Notes: generated by a model from the sequence alone, not told the origin. A stretch of 64,000 nucleotides of DNA from Lachnospiraceae bacterium (GCA_015056905.1 SVFI01000005.1:62001-126000), one strand, 5' to 3'. Shown: positions 54,236 to 63,441, counted from the stretch's first letter. Translations and numbers: made by a program.

Positions 54236-55432
54236 ATGCCAAGACCTATTATATTTCATGTAGATGTCAATTCCGCTTTCCTCTCATGGGAAGCCTGTCA
54301 TCAGCTAAACGAAAATCCGGAAGCCACCGACATCCGGCTGGTTCCGTCCATCATCGGCGGCCGTAGGGAAACGAGACACGGCGTCGTCCTTGCAAAATCC
54401 ATCCCTGCATCAAAAGCCGGAATCAAAACAGGCGAACCGATTGTCCATGCTTTGAAAAAATGTCCGAATCTGCTCATTTTTCCGCCGGACTTTTCCATTT
54501 ACCGTTCCCGCTCTGAAGCTTTGATGGAACTATTTCGCACTTATGCACCATGCGTACAACAGCTCAGTATCGACGAAGCTTATCTCGACATGAGCGGTAC
54601 CGAAATCCTTTATGGGGACCCGGTTGCATTTGCCCACCGTCTCAGGGAAGAAGTGCGCGAAAAACTCGGATTTACCGTCAACATCGGTATCTCAACAAAC
54701 AAACTGCTCGCCAAAATGGCATCGGATTTTGAAAAGCCGGACAAAGTACATACACTATTCCCGGAGGAAATTCCACAGAAAATGTGGCCTCTGCCGGTTT
54801 CAAACCTCCTTTTTGCCGGTAAATCTTCTGTTCAGAAGCTTCATAACTTAGGAATTTTTACCATCGGTGAGTTAGCTGCTGCTGACCCGGTAGTACTGCA
54901 GCAACATCTGAAATCCCACGGAAGGGAACTCCATAAATACGCAAACGGAATCGATACTTCACCGGTTGAAGCCGAAGCGGAAGCAGCCAAAGGATACAGC
55001 AATTCCATCACACTCCCATTTGATATAACGGACCGGGATGACGCAAAAGGAATCATGCTATCACTCTGTGAAAATATCGGTGCACGCATAAGAAAAGACA
55101 ACGCTTTTATCAGCGTTGTCTCTGTTACCATCGTCGACATGGACTTCCGTAAGACATCACATCAAGTCAGTCTGTCGGAAGGAACCAACATTACTGCTAT
55201 CATCTATGAACACGCATGTATGTTGTTTGATAAACTATGGGACTTAAATCCGATTCGGCTCATCGGAGTCCACACCTCCAAGGCGTCCGATGAGAACTAT
55301 ACACAATTCTCCCTGTTTGATACCGACAAAAATGAAAAACTCGAAAAGCTCGATATGGCGATTGACTCCATCCGCCTCAAATATGGCGATAACGCAATCA
55401 AACGGGCCAGACTGATGCGCGATGACAGGTGA
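54236..55432 (+). CDS. dinB: DNA polymerase IV
   Basis: 398 residues. Y-family polymerase: IIFHVDVNSAFLSWEA (first metal Asp), QQLSIDEAYLDMSG (catalytic Asp-Glu), VNIGISTNKLLAKMASD and the little-finger domain thereafter. It performs error-prone translesion synthesis. AAGGAG lies five bases before the ATG at 54236; a longer frame is open into the upstream gene and is disregarded. No LexA-type box was seen immediately upstream. Confidence 0.94.
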   Translation: MPRPIIFHVDVNSAFLSWEACHQLNENPEATDIRLVPSIIGGRRETRHGVVLAKSIPASKAGIKTGEPIVHALKKCPNLLIFPPDFSIYRSRSEALMELFRTYAPCVQQLSIDEAYLDMSGTEILYGDPVAFAHRLREEVREKLGFTVNIGISTNKLLAKMASDFEKPDKVHTLFPEEIPQKMWPLPVSNLLFAGKSSVQKLHNLGIFTIGELAAADPVVLQQHLKSHGRELHKYANGIDTSPVEAEAEAAKGYSNSITLPFDITDRDDAKGIMLSLCENIGARIRKDNAFISVVSVTIVDMDFRKTSHQVSLSEGTNITAIIYEHACMLFDKLWDLNPIRLIGVHTSKASDENYTQFSLFDTDKNEKLEKLDMAIDSIRLKYGDNAIKRARLMRDDR

Positions 55433-55464
55433 ATCTCTTTTCTATGCCATCTTATCCAAGACTC

Positions 55465-55487
55465 CCGAAACGGATTATCCGTTTCGG
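55465..55487. terminator. Hairpin between dinB and pepD
   Basis: A 9-bp perfect stem CCGAAACGG (55465-55473) with CCGTTTCGG (55479-55487), five-base loop, between convergent genes; no T-run. Confidence 0.5.
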
Positions 55488-55533
55488 GGTACCATAGCGT
55501 GGTATTTCGCTCGTATACCCCGCAAGAAAAATT

Positions 55534-56973
55534 TTACTGCGCTAAAATCTTCAACAAATATTCCCACACTCTCTGCGTCGACGAAATGCTCAAACGCTCT
55601 TCCGTTGTGTGAATATCATACATATCCGGTCCCATTGAAACCGCATCCAGATTCGGAATCTTCTCAGCTAAAATTCCACACTCCAAACCTGCATGAATGG
55701 AAATAATCGCAGGTTCCCTGTCAAAATGCTCCTTATAGATGCGGACCATCTTCTCGCGAAGTGGTGAATCTACGCGGTAACTCCATCCCGGATACTCACC
55801 GCTCTTTGTGCAGCTTCCCTGACTCTCTTTAATCATCTTCCTGATTTTAGATGCCAGCGCATGTTTGGCATTGTCCACGCTGCTTCGAATCAAGAATCCT
55901 GCTTTTACACAGCCTTCCTGCTCATAAGATATTGTTCCGAAATTCAAAGAAGTTTCCACAACACCTTCCAGTTCTTTACTCATCTCCTGCACACCGTTCG
56001 GTGCCTCAAGAAAGAAGGAAAGCAGACGGAAGAAATCGGTTGTCTCCATTGTCTTTTCTTTCGCGCTCTTTTCAAGTTCAGTTACGGAAATCTGAAGTCC
56101 CGGATCCGTCTTTTCCCACTCTGACCGGAGCACCTCTTCCATCGCACGAAGTACACCTTCTACCTGTGCAAAGTCCTTTTTACAAAGGAACTCCGCCTCG
56201 GCGTGGAACGGAATTACATTATCCGCAGTCCCTCCATGCAAAGAACACAGACTTATGTCAACCTCTCTTTCAAGAAGATACAAAAGTTCTATCATGAGTT
56301 TATTCGCATTTGCGCGCCCTTTGTGAATCTCCACACCGGAGTGTCCCCCCGATAATCCAGTTAACATAACTTTGTACTTGGCACCTTCTGTCTCCACATG
56401 ATTTACCTGCCATTGTCCCGCCACATTGACGCCACCGGCACAAGCTACCGTAAGTTCTGTCTCTTTTTCGGAATCGATATTGAGCAACGTATGACCTTTG
56501 AGGCAGGATAAATCAATCGCCATAGCCCCGTCCATACCAACTTCTTCATCTATCGTAATCACGACTTCAAGTCGAGGATGCGCAATCTCGTCACTGTCAA
56601 GAATCGCAAGTGCATATGCAACCGCAATTCCGTCATCTCCGCCGAGACTCGTTCCCTTAGCGGAAATAAAATCGCCGTCCACCACAAGGTCAAGCCCTTC
56701 GGTCAGCATATCTTTGGTACAGTCATCTTCCTTGACTGCCACCATATCCATATGTCCCTGAATGATGACAGGTTCTTTGTCCTCGAATCCGGCTGTCGCT
56801 TCTTTTACGATAATGACATTACCGACCTCATCCTGCGTATACCACAAATTTCTCTGCTTTGCAAAATCCACAAGGTAATCGCTGATTTTGGAAGTATTGT
56901 AAGACCCGTGCGGAATGTTGCATATTTCCTCAAAATAAGAAAATACGGCTTTTGGCTGTAAATGTTCTAACAT
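55534..56973 (-). CDS. pepD: Aminoacyl-histidine dipeptidase (peptidase D, M20 family)
   Basis: 479 residues. Zinc-binding IQGHMDMV and LGGDDGIA, the catalytic ITIDEEVGMDGA (Glu pair) and the late IHAGLECGIL are intact. It hydrolyses Xaa-His dipeptides such as carnosine in the cytosol. AGGAG precedes the ATG. It is a single-gene unit convergent with dinB. Confidence 0.93.
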   Translation of the reverse strand: MLEHLQPKAVFSYFEEICNIPHGSYNTSKISDYLVDFAKQRNLWYTQDEVGNVIIVKEATAGFEDKEPVIIQGHMDMVAVKEDDCTKDMLTEGLDLVVDGDFISAKGTSLGGDDGIAVAYALAILDSDEIAHPRLEVVITIDEEVGMDGAMAIDLSCLKGHTLLNIDSEKETELTVACAGGVNVAGQWQVNHVETEGAKYKVMLTGLSGGHSGVEIHKGRANANKLMIELLYLLEREVDISLCSLHGGTADNVIPFHAEAEFLCKKDFAQVEGVLRAMEEVLRSEWEKTDPGLQISVTELEKSAKEKTMETTDFFRLLSFFLEAPNGVQEMSKELEGVVETSLNFGTISYEQEGCVKAGFLIRSSVDNAKHALASKIRKMIKESQGSCTKSGEYPGWSYRVDSPLREKMVRIYKEHFDREPAIISIHAGLECGILAEKIPNLDAVSMGPDMYDIHTTEERLSISSTQRVWEYLLKILAQ

Positions 56974-57044
56974 AGACTAATTTCTCCTGACTTATTCATA
57001 AAAAGCACCGAATATTTCTATCCGATGCTTTTGTGTGCGCTTTA

Positions 57045-57401
57045 TTAAGCAAGTTTAGATTTAGCGATTTCAGCTAATGAAGCAAATCCTGCTGCATCAT
57101 TGACTGCCATCTCAGCTAACATCTTTCTGTTGATATCGATTTCAGCTAATTTTAAGCCGTACATAAATCTGCTGTAGCTTAATCCGTTTAATCTTGCTGC
57201 TGCGTTGATACGAGCAATCCATAACTGTCTCATCTGACGTTTTCTTTCTTTACGTCCCTTGTATGATGAAGCAAGTGCACGCATAACGGACTGTTTTGCT
57301 ACTCTATACTGGTTGGATCTTGCACCTCTGTAACCTTTTGCAAGTTTTAATACTCTGTTGTGTTTTTTCTTTGCGTTTAAACCGCCTTTAATTCTAGCCA
57401 T
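57045..57401 (-). CDS. rplT: 50S ribosomal protein L20
   Basis: 118 residues, highly basic, starting [20 protein letters not shown] and containing [14 protein letters not shown], both diagnostic. It is an assembly protein of the large subunit and in Firmicutes represses its own operon by binding the leader RNA before infC. It follows rpmI by 22 bases. Confidence 0.98.
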   Translation of the reverse strand: MARIKGGLNAKKKHNRVLKLAKGYRGARSNQYRVAKQSVMRALASSYKGRKERKRQMRQLWIARINAAARLNGLSYSRFMYGLKLAEIDINRKMLAEMAVNDAAGFASLAEIAKSKLA

Positions 57402-57423
57402 TTCTTTACATCCTCCTTACATC

Positions 57424-57621
57424 TTATAAATATGGTGTGATTTTCTTCATATTCTTAACGTTTGATGCATCTGTCATTGCAGGTTTTCTAAGATTTCTCT
57501 TAGTCTTAGCTGACTTCTTTGTTAAGATATGGCGTTTGTAAGCTTTATTTCTTTTTAATTTACCTGTTCCTGTTACTTTGAAACGTTTTGCTGCTGATCT
57601 GTTTGTTTTAACCTTTGGCAT
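57424..57621 (-). CDS. rpmI: 50S ribosomal protein L35
   Basis: 65 residues, starting [20 protein letters not shown] and ending NVKKITPYL-like (here NMKKITPYL), with the basic centre [18 protein letters not shown]. It is a small large-subunit protein in the conserved infC-rpmI-rplT operon. Confidence 0.98.
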   Translation of the reverse strand: MPKVKTNRSAAKRFKVTGTGKLKRNKAYKRHILTKKSAKTKRNLRKPAMTDASNVKNMKKITPYL

Positions 57622-57697
57622 TTTATAATCCTCCTATCAAGTTGATCCAAATCTATTTTAACTCAAATTGTAGCAATTCAAGTCAAAAGCATATCCA

Positions 57698-58207
57698 TTA
57701 GCGCTTCTCCGCTAAGATGAGTGTCATGCTTCTCCCCTCTACCTTGGCAGGCTTCTCCACAACTGCGATATCCGCAAGAGCCTCCGCAAAGTCGTCCAGG
57801 ATGTGCTTGCTTGACGCCATATGCGCCATCTCACGTCCGCGGAAACGAAGCGTAACTTTTACCTTATCACCTTTCGTGATAAATTTCTTTGCTGCATTTA
57901 CTTTCGTGTTTAGGTCGTTCGTATCAATGTTCGGCGAAAGACGAATCTCTTTGATTTCGATTGTCTTCTGTTTCTTCTTCGCCTCTTTCTCTCTACGTGC
58001 CTGCTCATAACGATACTTTCCGTAATCGACAATCTTACAAACCGGCGGTTTGGCTGTCGGCGCAATCTTCACAAGATCAAGTCCTGCCTCATCCGCAAGC
58101 TTCATTGCCTCTTTGGAAGACATAACCCCAAGCTGTTCACCGTCCTGTCCGATGACACGTACTTCTTTGTCTCTGATCTGTTCGTTAATCATTAAGTCGC
58201 TGATAAT
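57698..58207 (-). CDS. infC: Translation initiation factor IF-3 with ATT start codon
   Basis: 169 residues beginning at ATT (58207): the ribosome binding site GGAGGT is placed five bases before ATT, whereas the next ATG (58192, MINEQIRDKEVRV) has no such site. An ATT/ATC/ATA start is a known conserved trait of infC that lets IF-3 repress its own synthesis. N-domain, linker (YRYEQARREKEAKKKQKTIEIKEI, 57960-58030) and C-domain with GDKVKVTLRFRGREMAH are standard. It prevents premature subunit joining. The operon is preceded by a leader RNA and a promoter with an inverted repeat. Confidence 0.93.
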   Translation of the reverse strand: MISDLMINEQIRDKEVRVIGQDGEQLGVMSSKEAMKLADEAGLDLVKIAPTAKPPVCKIVDYGKYRYEQARREKEAKKKQKTIEIKEIRLSPNIDTNDLNTKVNAAKKFITKGDKVKVTLRFRGREMAHMASSKHILDDFAEALADIAVVEKPAKVEGRSMTLILAEKR

Positions 58208-58236
58208 GAAACACCTCCATAAAAATTCATAACAAC

Positions 58237-58392
58237 AAAAAAAGTGGGCAGTCAGACTACCCACTTACATTCAAACAAAAAGAAGACATACTTGTACTTC
58301 TTATTTTTTAAATATAAACACCTGTAAGCCCGATTGCCACAGGGTGAGAGCGGATACTCTGCTTTGTTTTCGCGCATATGTAATTCACATGC
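58237..58392 (-). ncRNA. L20-type leader RNA with attenuator before infC
   Basis: From a predicted start near 58392 a leader of about 150 bases runs to a terminator formed by AAGTGGGTAGTC and GACTGCCCACTT (58242-58266), followed by a T-run. In Firmicutes this position carries the L20 leader, where L20 binding favours the terminator. Upstream stem segments (58319-58363) are GC-rich. Confidence 0.75.
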
Positions 58393-58398
58393 TCAAAT

Positions 58399-58427
58399 AG
58401 AATAACACTTTGAGCATGGAATGTCAA
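58399..58427 (-). promoter_or_regulatory. Promoter of infC-rpmI-rplT
   Basis: TTGACA (58422-58427), 17-base spacer and TATTCT (58399-58404) on the minus strand. A perfect 10-bp inverted repeat CATGCTCAAA/TTTGAGCATG (58388-58397, 58409-58418) encloses the -10 box. Confidence 0.8.
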
Positions 58428-58436
58428 GGCTATATT

Positions 58437-58751
58437 TTATTTTTCTTTAAATGTTTCGCAAACGGTCTCACGGCTTGTACCGGCGTTGTTTCCGCTGATT
58501 TTTACTTTTTCGGCATAACACTTGTAATTGGAATTGTAAACGCATTTTTCAGCCTCGCAATCAATGCTGATCGTCTTGCTCGGATGTTCAAGAGAACTCA
58601 TGAAACGGTCACCTTTTCCCTCACGGAAAGATTCACAACATGTATCTTGCGATTGGACCGCCTGTTTTCCTCCTACAAGAATATCTCCCTTGCAACAATA
58701 CTTTTCCTTATTGTACGTACAAGTTTCCACACCACACTGTAAAATTGCCAT
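58437..58751 (-). CDS. Protein with two DUF1540 cysteine-rich modules
   Basis: 104 residues. Two similar cysteine modules: QCGVETCTYNKEKYCCKGDI ... TCCESF and DCEAEKCVYNSNYKCYAEKV ... TVCETF, each with about four or five cysteines, as in DUF1540 proteins. They probably bind a metal, but their role is unknown. GGAGGT stands seven bases before the ATG at 58751 and lies within a hairpin that begins just after the thrS stop codon, so translation may depend on opening that structure. Confidence 0.88.
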   Translation of the reverse strand: MAILQCGVETCTYNKEKYCCKGDILVGGKQAVQSQDTCCESFREGKGDRFMSSLEHPSKTISIDCEAEKCVYNSNYKCYAEKVKISGNNAGTSRETVCETFKEK

Positions 58752-58758
58752 ATACTGC

Positions 58759-58810
58759 ACCTCCTGCTTGTTTCATGCTACATACTTAGTATGAGACAGG
58801 CGCAGGAGGT
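58759..58810 (-). promoter_or_regulatory. Hairpin sequestering the DUF1540 ribosome binding site
   Basis: ACCTCCTGC (58759-58767) pairs perfectly with GCAGGAGGT (58802-58810); an inner 8-bp stem (58769-58776 with 58791-58798) extends it. On the mRNA the GGAGGT is entirely base-paired. Confidence 0.7.
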
Positions 58811-58824
58811 TTATGCACATTTTT

Positions 58825-60792
58825 TTATTTTTTCTTTTCGTCTTCCGGAAGTTCTGTGCGGATTTCCTTTGTACGGATTTCCTTACAGATCGCATCAACG
58901 AACTCTTCGATGCTCTTCTGTCCTTCGTTTCCTTCATAACGGCTTCTGACAGAGACAAGTCCCTGTTCCTCCTCCTGCTGTCCGACAACAAGCATATAAG
59001 GAACTTTGGAAAGTCTCGCATCACGAATCTTATAACCAATCTTTTCGGAACGGTTATCTACCGTGACATCCACATCGCTGCGCGCAAGCTCTTTGCGTAC
59101 CTTTTCCGCATAATCCGCATATTTCTCGGAAATCGGAAGCACACGCACCTGCTCCGGGCAAAGCCATGTCGGGAATTTTCCTGCGTATTTTTCGATAAGC
59201 CATGCAAGTGTTCTCTCATAGCATCCGAGGGATGTTCTATGGATAATGTACGGACGCTGTTTTTCACCGTTCTGGTCGATATAGTACATATCAAATTTCT
59301 CAGCGATTGCACAGTCAAGCTGGATGGTAATCATTGTATCTTCTTTGCCGTACACGTTCTTTGCCTGAATGTCAATCTTCGGTCCGTAGAACGCAGCCTC
59401 ACCGTCCGCTTCGGTAAACGGAAGATTCTCTTCCTGAAGAATTTTGCGAAGCGCGCCCTGTGTGCTCTCCCAGTAATTTTCATCACCGAGATATTTTGCC
59501 TTATTTTCCGGATCCCATTTTGAGAGACGGTATGTCACGTCATCCTGAAGTCCGAGTGTATTTAAAATATAAATTGCAAGATGCAGGCAGTTTGCAAGTT
59601 CTTCTTCTGCCTGGTCCGGACGAATCACATTGTGTCCTTCGGAGATTGTAAACTGTCTTACACGTGTCAGTCCATGCATTTCTCCGGATTCCTCGTTACG
59701 GAACAGCGTTGATGTCTCACCCATACGATACGGAAGATCACGGTAAGATTTCTGTGAATTTTTATAAACATAGTACTGGAACGGACATGTCATAGGACGA
59801 AGCGCAAATACTTCTTTGTCCACTTCCTCGTCACCTAGCACAAACATACCGTCCTTGTAATGATCCCAGTGACCTGAAATCTTGTAAAGATCGCTCTTTG
59901 CCATAAGCGGAGTCTTCGTGCGGACATAGCCCCACTCTTTATCTTCCAAATCCTCAATCCAGCGCTGCATCTTCATTACCATCTTAACACCCTTCGGAAG
60001 AATGAGCGGAAGTCCCTGTCCGATAACATCGACAGTTGCAAACAGTTCCATCTCACGACCGAGTTTGTTGTGGTCGCGTTTTTTGATATCTTCCAGATGC
60101 TCGAGATAGGCAGCAAGGTCCTCTTTGTTATTAAATGCCGTACCGTAAATACGCTGAAGCTGCGCTTTGTTTGAATCGCCTCTCCAATATGCCATGGAAG
60201 AAGAAATCAGCTTAAACGCCTTGATTCCTTTCGTTCTCATAAGATGCGGTCCCGCACACAAATCGACAAAATCTCCCTGGCTGTAGAAAGAAATAATACT
60301 GTCTTCCGGAAGGTCCTGAATCAGCTCTACCTTGTACGGTTCGCCTTTCTCTTCCATGAATTTAATCGCTTCCTCTCTCGGAAGAGTGAACTTCTCCAGT
60401 TTGTTTCCTTCCTTGATAATCTTCTTCATTTCTTTTTCGAGATTATCCAAATCTTCCCTTGAGAACGGAGCATGTTCAAAGTCGTAATAATATCCTTCCG
60501 CAATCGAAGGTCCGATGGCAAGTTTTGCCTCCGGGAACAATCTCTTAACCGCCTCCGTCAAAACATGGGAGCAGGTATGGCGCATGGTGCGAAGTCCGTC
60601 CTCATCATTTCCTGTTAAAATGTTAAGCTCGCAATCCGCTTCCACCATCGTGCGAAGGTCCACAACCTCACCGTTTACTTCTCCGGCACAGGCTGCTCTT
60701 GCAAGTCCTTCACTGATATCAAGCGCGATGTCGTATACACTCATCGGCTGTGCGTATTCTTTTACACTTCCGTCTTTTAATGTAATCTTCAT
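58825..60792 (-). CDS. thrS: Threonyl-tRNA synthetase
   Basis: 655 residues. TGS domain (ITLKDGSVKEY...), editing-like second domain with HTCSHVL (His pair) and YYYDF, class II catalytic core with motif 2 FRNEESGEMHGLTRVRQF, motif 3 GCYERTLAWLIE-type (HRTSLGCYERTLAWL) and the zinc ligands Cys/His, then an anticodon-binding domain. GGAG precedes the ATG at 60792. A T-box leader lies two genes upstream, so uncharged tRNA-Thr should induce expression. Confidence 0.97.
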   Translation of the reverse strand: MKITLKDGSVKEYAQPMSVYDIALDISEGLARAACAGEVNGEVVDLRTMVEADCELNILTGNDEDGLRTMRHTCSHVLTEAVKRLFPEAKLAIGPSIAEGYYYDFEHAPFSREDLDNLEKEMKKIIKEGNKLEKFTLPREEAIKFMEEKGEPYKVELIQDLPEDSIISFYSQGDFVDLCAGPHLMRTKGIKAFKLISSSMAYWRGDSNKAQLQRIYGTAFNNKEDLAAYLEHLEDIKKRDHNKLGREMELFATVDVIGQGLPLILPKGVKMVMKMQRWIEDLEDKEWGYVRTKTPLMAKSDLYKISGHWDHYKDGMFVLGDEEVDKEVFALRPMTCPFQYYVYKNSQKSYRDLPYRMGETSTLFRNEESGEMHGLTRVRQFTISEGHNVIRPDQAEEELANCLHLAIYILNTLGLQDDVTYRLSKWDPENKAKYLGDENYWESTQGALRKILQEENLPFTEADGEAAFYGPKIDIQAKNVYGKEDTMITIQLDCAIAEKFDMYYIDQNGEKQRPYIIHRTSLGCYERTLAWLIEKYAGKFPTWLCPEQVRVLPISEKYADYAEKVRKELARSDVDVTVDNRSEKIGYKIRDARLSKVPYMLVVGQQEEEQGLVSVRSRYEGNEGQKSIEEFVDAICKEIRTKEIRTELPEDEKKK

Positions 60793-60796
60793 TGGT

Positions 60797-61054
60797 TTAC
60801 TCCTCTTCTTCCTCTTCCATTTCGCAGCATCCGATGCATTCACACTCATCTTCTTCTGCTGCGTTTACATGATTGTTGCTTCCGTTATTGCTTCCGATTG
60901 TCATTTTTACGCCCTGCGTCCAAGGTGCTTTTGCAAGTCCGTACAAAACACCGACCACGAAAACGAGCATGACAATCAACCAGAAATCAATTTTGGTCAT
61001 GGTAAGTTCACCGTCAAATAACTGTTCTTTCTTTTCTTCCAAAAATTCCTTCAT
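60797..61054 (-). CDS. Small membrane protein with Cys-rich acidic tail, between T-box and thrS
   Basis: 85 residues. A charged head (MKEFLEEKKEQLFDGELTM) is followed by one membrane helix (about 22-42), a linker with NNGSNNH and a tail DECECIGCCEMEEEEEE. The stop codon overlaps the thrS ribosome binding site region (four bases before the thrS ATG). AAAGGAGG stands seven bases before its own ATG. It is therefore controlled by the T-box along with thrS. The four tail cysteines may bind metal. No family is recognised. Confidence 0.82.
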   Translation of the reverse strand: MKEFLEEKKEQLFDGELTMTKIDFWLIVMLVFVVGVLYGLAKAPWTQGVKMTIGSNNGSNNHVNAAEEDECECIGCCEMEEEEEE

Positions 61055-61072
61055 TTCTTTTCCTCCTTTATA

Positions 61073-61330
61073 AAAAAATCCCATGCACAATCATGTGCAT
61101 GGGACGTAATCTACGCGGTTCCACCCTGCTTGCCTGTGCGCCGTAAGACGTCTTACCAGACCACTCGTAATGATGATAACGGAATCACCGGACCGGATTA
61201 GGGCCACTCAGAGGTAGTTTTCGTCTGTTTCCGCATGAAAGCGCTTCCAGCACAGCTTTGTCAGCCGGCGCTTCTCTCTGACATCTTCCGCAGAGTACTC
61301 GTCTCTTCTACGTGTTATTTATAGTATGTC
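61073..61330 (-). promoter_or_regulatory. T-box leader (threonine)
   Basis: The minus strand contains the T-box core AGGGTGGAACCGCG (61114-61127) followed by a terminator of CCCATGCACA/TGTGCATGGG (61080-61103) with a T-run. Upstream about 200 bases hold the stem I region. It controls the small membrane protein and thrS; the specifier codon is presumed to be a threonine codon, judged from the downstream gene. Confidence 0.92.
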
Positions 61331-61339
61331 CGAAAAAAA

Positions 61340-61843
61340 TTAATTCTTTCCGCAACACTTTTTGTATTTCTTACCACTTCCGCATGGACACGGATCGTTC
61401 GGATAAATTCTTTCTTCCTTTACGATGGTTGTAGATCTCTTCTGCTCTTTGTATAACTCTTTGCGTTTCTCTTCATCAAAGATGTTATTCCACTGAGGAA
61501 GTTCGTATAACCAGTCAGCTTCCGCAGCAACCATGTTTTTGTAAAGAAGCTCTTTATCAAACTTCAGAGATACTTCTGTATCTTCATCCATCTCCTCAAT
61601 CGGATTCGGCTCCACGAGGGAATCATTGATACCATCAAGGAATCCTGTCATGGTCATAATGTCTACATCATATTTTTTAGCGAGGTCTCTTACAGGACCT
61701 TTTACTTCCTCGTCCGGATTCTCAAGAAGCTTTGCATACATCTCTTTTTCCAGACGGAAGTATTTCTGCCATAATTTCTGTAAATCACCTTTATTGGCTT
61801 TTTCGGAATACGCCATTCCACGCCATTTTTCTAATAACTGCAT
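61340..61843 (-). CDS. SEC-C motif protein
   Basis: 167 residues, mostly helical and charged, with a C-terminal zinc motif [20 protein letters not shown], the SEC-C module (CxCxnCC type) known from SecA and many small proteins. The rest is not recognised. AAGGAG stands nine bases before the ATG at 61843, which is itself inside a longer frame starting at 61864 with a weaker site. Function is unknown, probably a protein- or ribosome-interacting module. Confidence 0.82.
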   Translation of the reverse strand: MQLLEKWRGMAYSEKANKGDLQKLWQKYFRLEKEMYAKLLENPDEEVKGPVRDLAKKYDVDIMTMTGFLDGINDSLVEPNPIEEMDEDTEVSLKFDKELLYKNMVAAEADWLYELPQWNNIFDEEKRKELYKEQKRSTTIVKEERIYPNDPCPCGSGKKYKKCCGKN

Positions 61844-61947
61844 TTCATCATACTCCTTATTCATTTGCTTCCGTGTTCCCTATGAAACACATCTTAAGAC
61901 AGTATATACTATTTCTGTCTATTTTTCAAAACATTTTTGTATTTATT

Positions 61948-63441
61948 TTATTTTTTGTAACTAATGTAATCTCTTTTTTCATTTTGGCTGCCCGATTGGC
62001 TTACCGAAATTGTGATAATTTCGTATTTGTTCTCCTCCACAGGATTGAGATTGATGGTCATCTGGATGTTCTCTGCCGGTGAAAAGTAGCGAATCCATAC
62101 TTCATCCTCGCGGTAATCAATCTTCATATACTCATACGCAGACCTATTCGTATCAAACTTGTCATGTGTTACGTACTTTCCGAGTTGAAAATCATAATAC
62201 TTGATTTCTGCCTGTTCCGATTTCTCCTCGTCCGTCAGCGACTCATCCAAATTCGTGTAATCGTTCGTGTAAAGGCTTCGCTCCTTCTCCGACAGTTCCA
62301 TCATCATCTGGAACTGTCCCGGCAAATCCTCATCGAGAAATTTTTTGTAAAAATGATCAATCATAATCCCTTTGCCGACCTGCGTAAGTCCCGGACCGAG
62401 AACAATTACAGTCACCAGCAAAATAGCTCCTATAAGAAGGAAATAATTTCTTTTTGCCTTTTTCTGCTGACGGTACGCAAATGGTTCCTTTGCAAAATTG
62501 CGCGCCACACCGAGATCTGAATTCAGGCTCTCGTAATCTACATCCGCCGGGCAAAGTGCTTCCTTCAGTTGCTGTATCGTCTCATAGCGTTCAAAGTCGT
62601 ATACTCCGACGCCTTTCATAATCGCCTCGCTCTGGAACTCCATGACGCGCGTCATCATCTCTGTCGGCGCCGTTGCCACAGTCTCCTCATTCACGCGGTC
62701 ATAGTATACCGGTAGCGGTTCTCCCGTTACATAACGATACAGAATCGCCGAAACCTCAAAAATATCTGTCGAACTTCCTCTCTTTGCCTCCGGAACAAAG
62801 AGTTCCACCGGAGAGTACGCATCTTTACGCGCTGCGATTCCGGAAAGCTGCGGTGCAGCCACATCCTCCATCGGGTCTGTGCATGATGTCAGAATCACCT
62901 GTCTGTCTTTTAAAATCAAAATATTATCAGGATAAACTGCCCCATGGAACATTCCGTTTGCGTGAATCTTTGCAAGCGTATCCATCACCGGCGCCAAATA
63001 CTGCATAAGATCTTCCGGCAAAAACTTGGCACTGTGTCTCTTAAACAAAAGCTCCTCGAGCGACTGTCCTTCCACATATTCTTCTATCACGTAAACCGTC
63101 TCACGTTCTTCCAGATACGTCAGTACATTTGCTATTCCCTCTACAGGATACAACCGAATCAGTTTTTTCGCTCTCTGTATCATATGCTCTTTCATCGAGC
63201 GGAACAATTCCTCATCCGATAATTTCTTGCATTCTACCTTGTGATCTTGATCCTGATTACGCTGCATGATTTGCTGCGGAAAAAGCTCCTTTATCACAAC
63301 CGTCTTCTTGCGGAACGTATCATATCCTTTATAAGAAACTGTCAGTCCGTTATCTCCGAGAAGCTCATCCACCCGGTATCTGCGGTCCGACAATGTCATT
63401 CCTGCCTGTAACAGATTTTTTGAAATTGTATTTTTTTTCAT
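61948..63441 (-). CDS. Membrane-anchored pseudokinase of the bacterial Ser/Thr kinase family
   Basis: 497 residues. The kinase fold is recognisable: glycine-loop GDNGLTVSYKG, Lys51 in VVIKEL, a helix-C acidic region, hinge VIEEYVEG and a late SPVELF. However the catalytic HRDLKPxN is HGAVYPDN (166-173): catalytic Asp and Lys are gone, and no DFG is found (TSCTDP, 185-190). A membrane helix (333-352) precedes an external domain of about 140 residues. It should bind but not phosphorylate; the role may be scaffolding or sensing. Confidence 0.85.
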   Translation of the reverse strand: MKKNTISKNLLQAGMTLSDRRYRVDELLGDNGLTVSYKGYDTFRKKTVVIKELFPQQIMQRNQDQDHKVECKKLSDEELFRSMKEHMIQRAKKLIRLYPVEGIANVLTYLEERETVYVIEEYVEGQSLEELLFKRHSAKFLPEDLMQYLAPVMDTLAKIHANGMFHGAVYPDNILILKDRQVILTSCTDPMEDVAAPQLSGIAARKDAYSPVELFVPEAKRGSSTDIFEVSAILYRYVTGEPLPVYYDRVNEETVATAPTEMMTRVMEFQSEAIMKGVGVYDFERYETIQQLKEALCPADVDYESLNSDLGVARNFAKEPFAYRQQKKAKRNYFLLIGAILLVTVIVLGPGLTQVGKGIMIDHFYKKFLDEDLPGQFQMMMELSEKERSLYTNDYTNLDESLTDEEKSEQAEIKYYDFQLGKYVTHDKFDTNRSAYEYMKIDYREDEVWIRYFSPAENIQMTINLNPVEENKYEIITISVSQSGSQNEKRDYISYKK

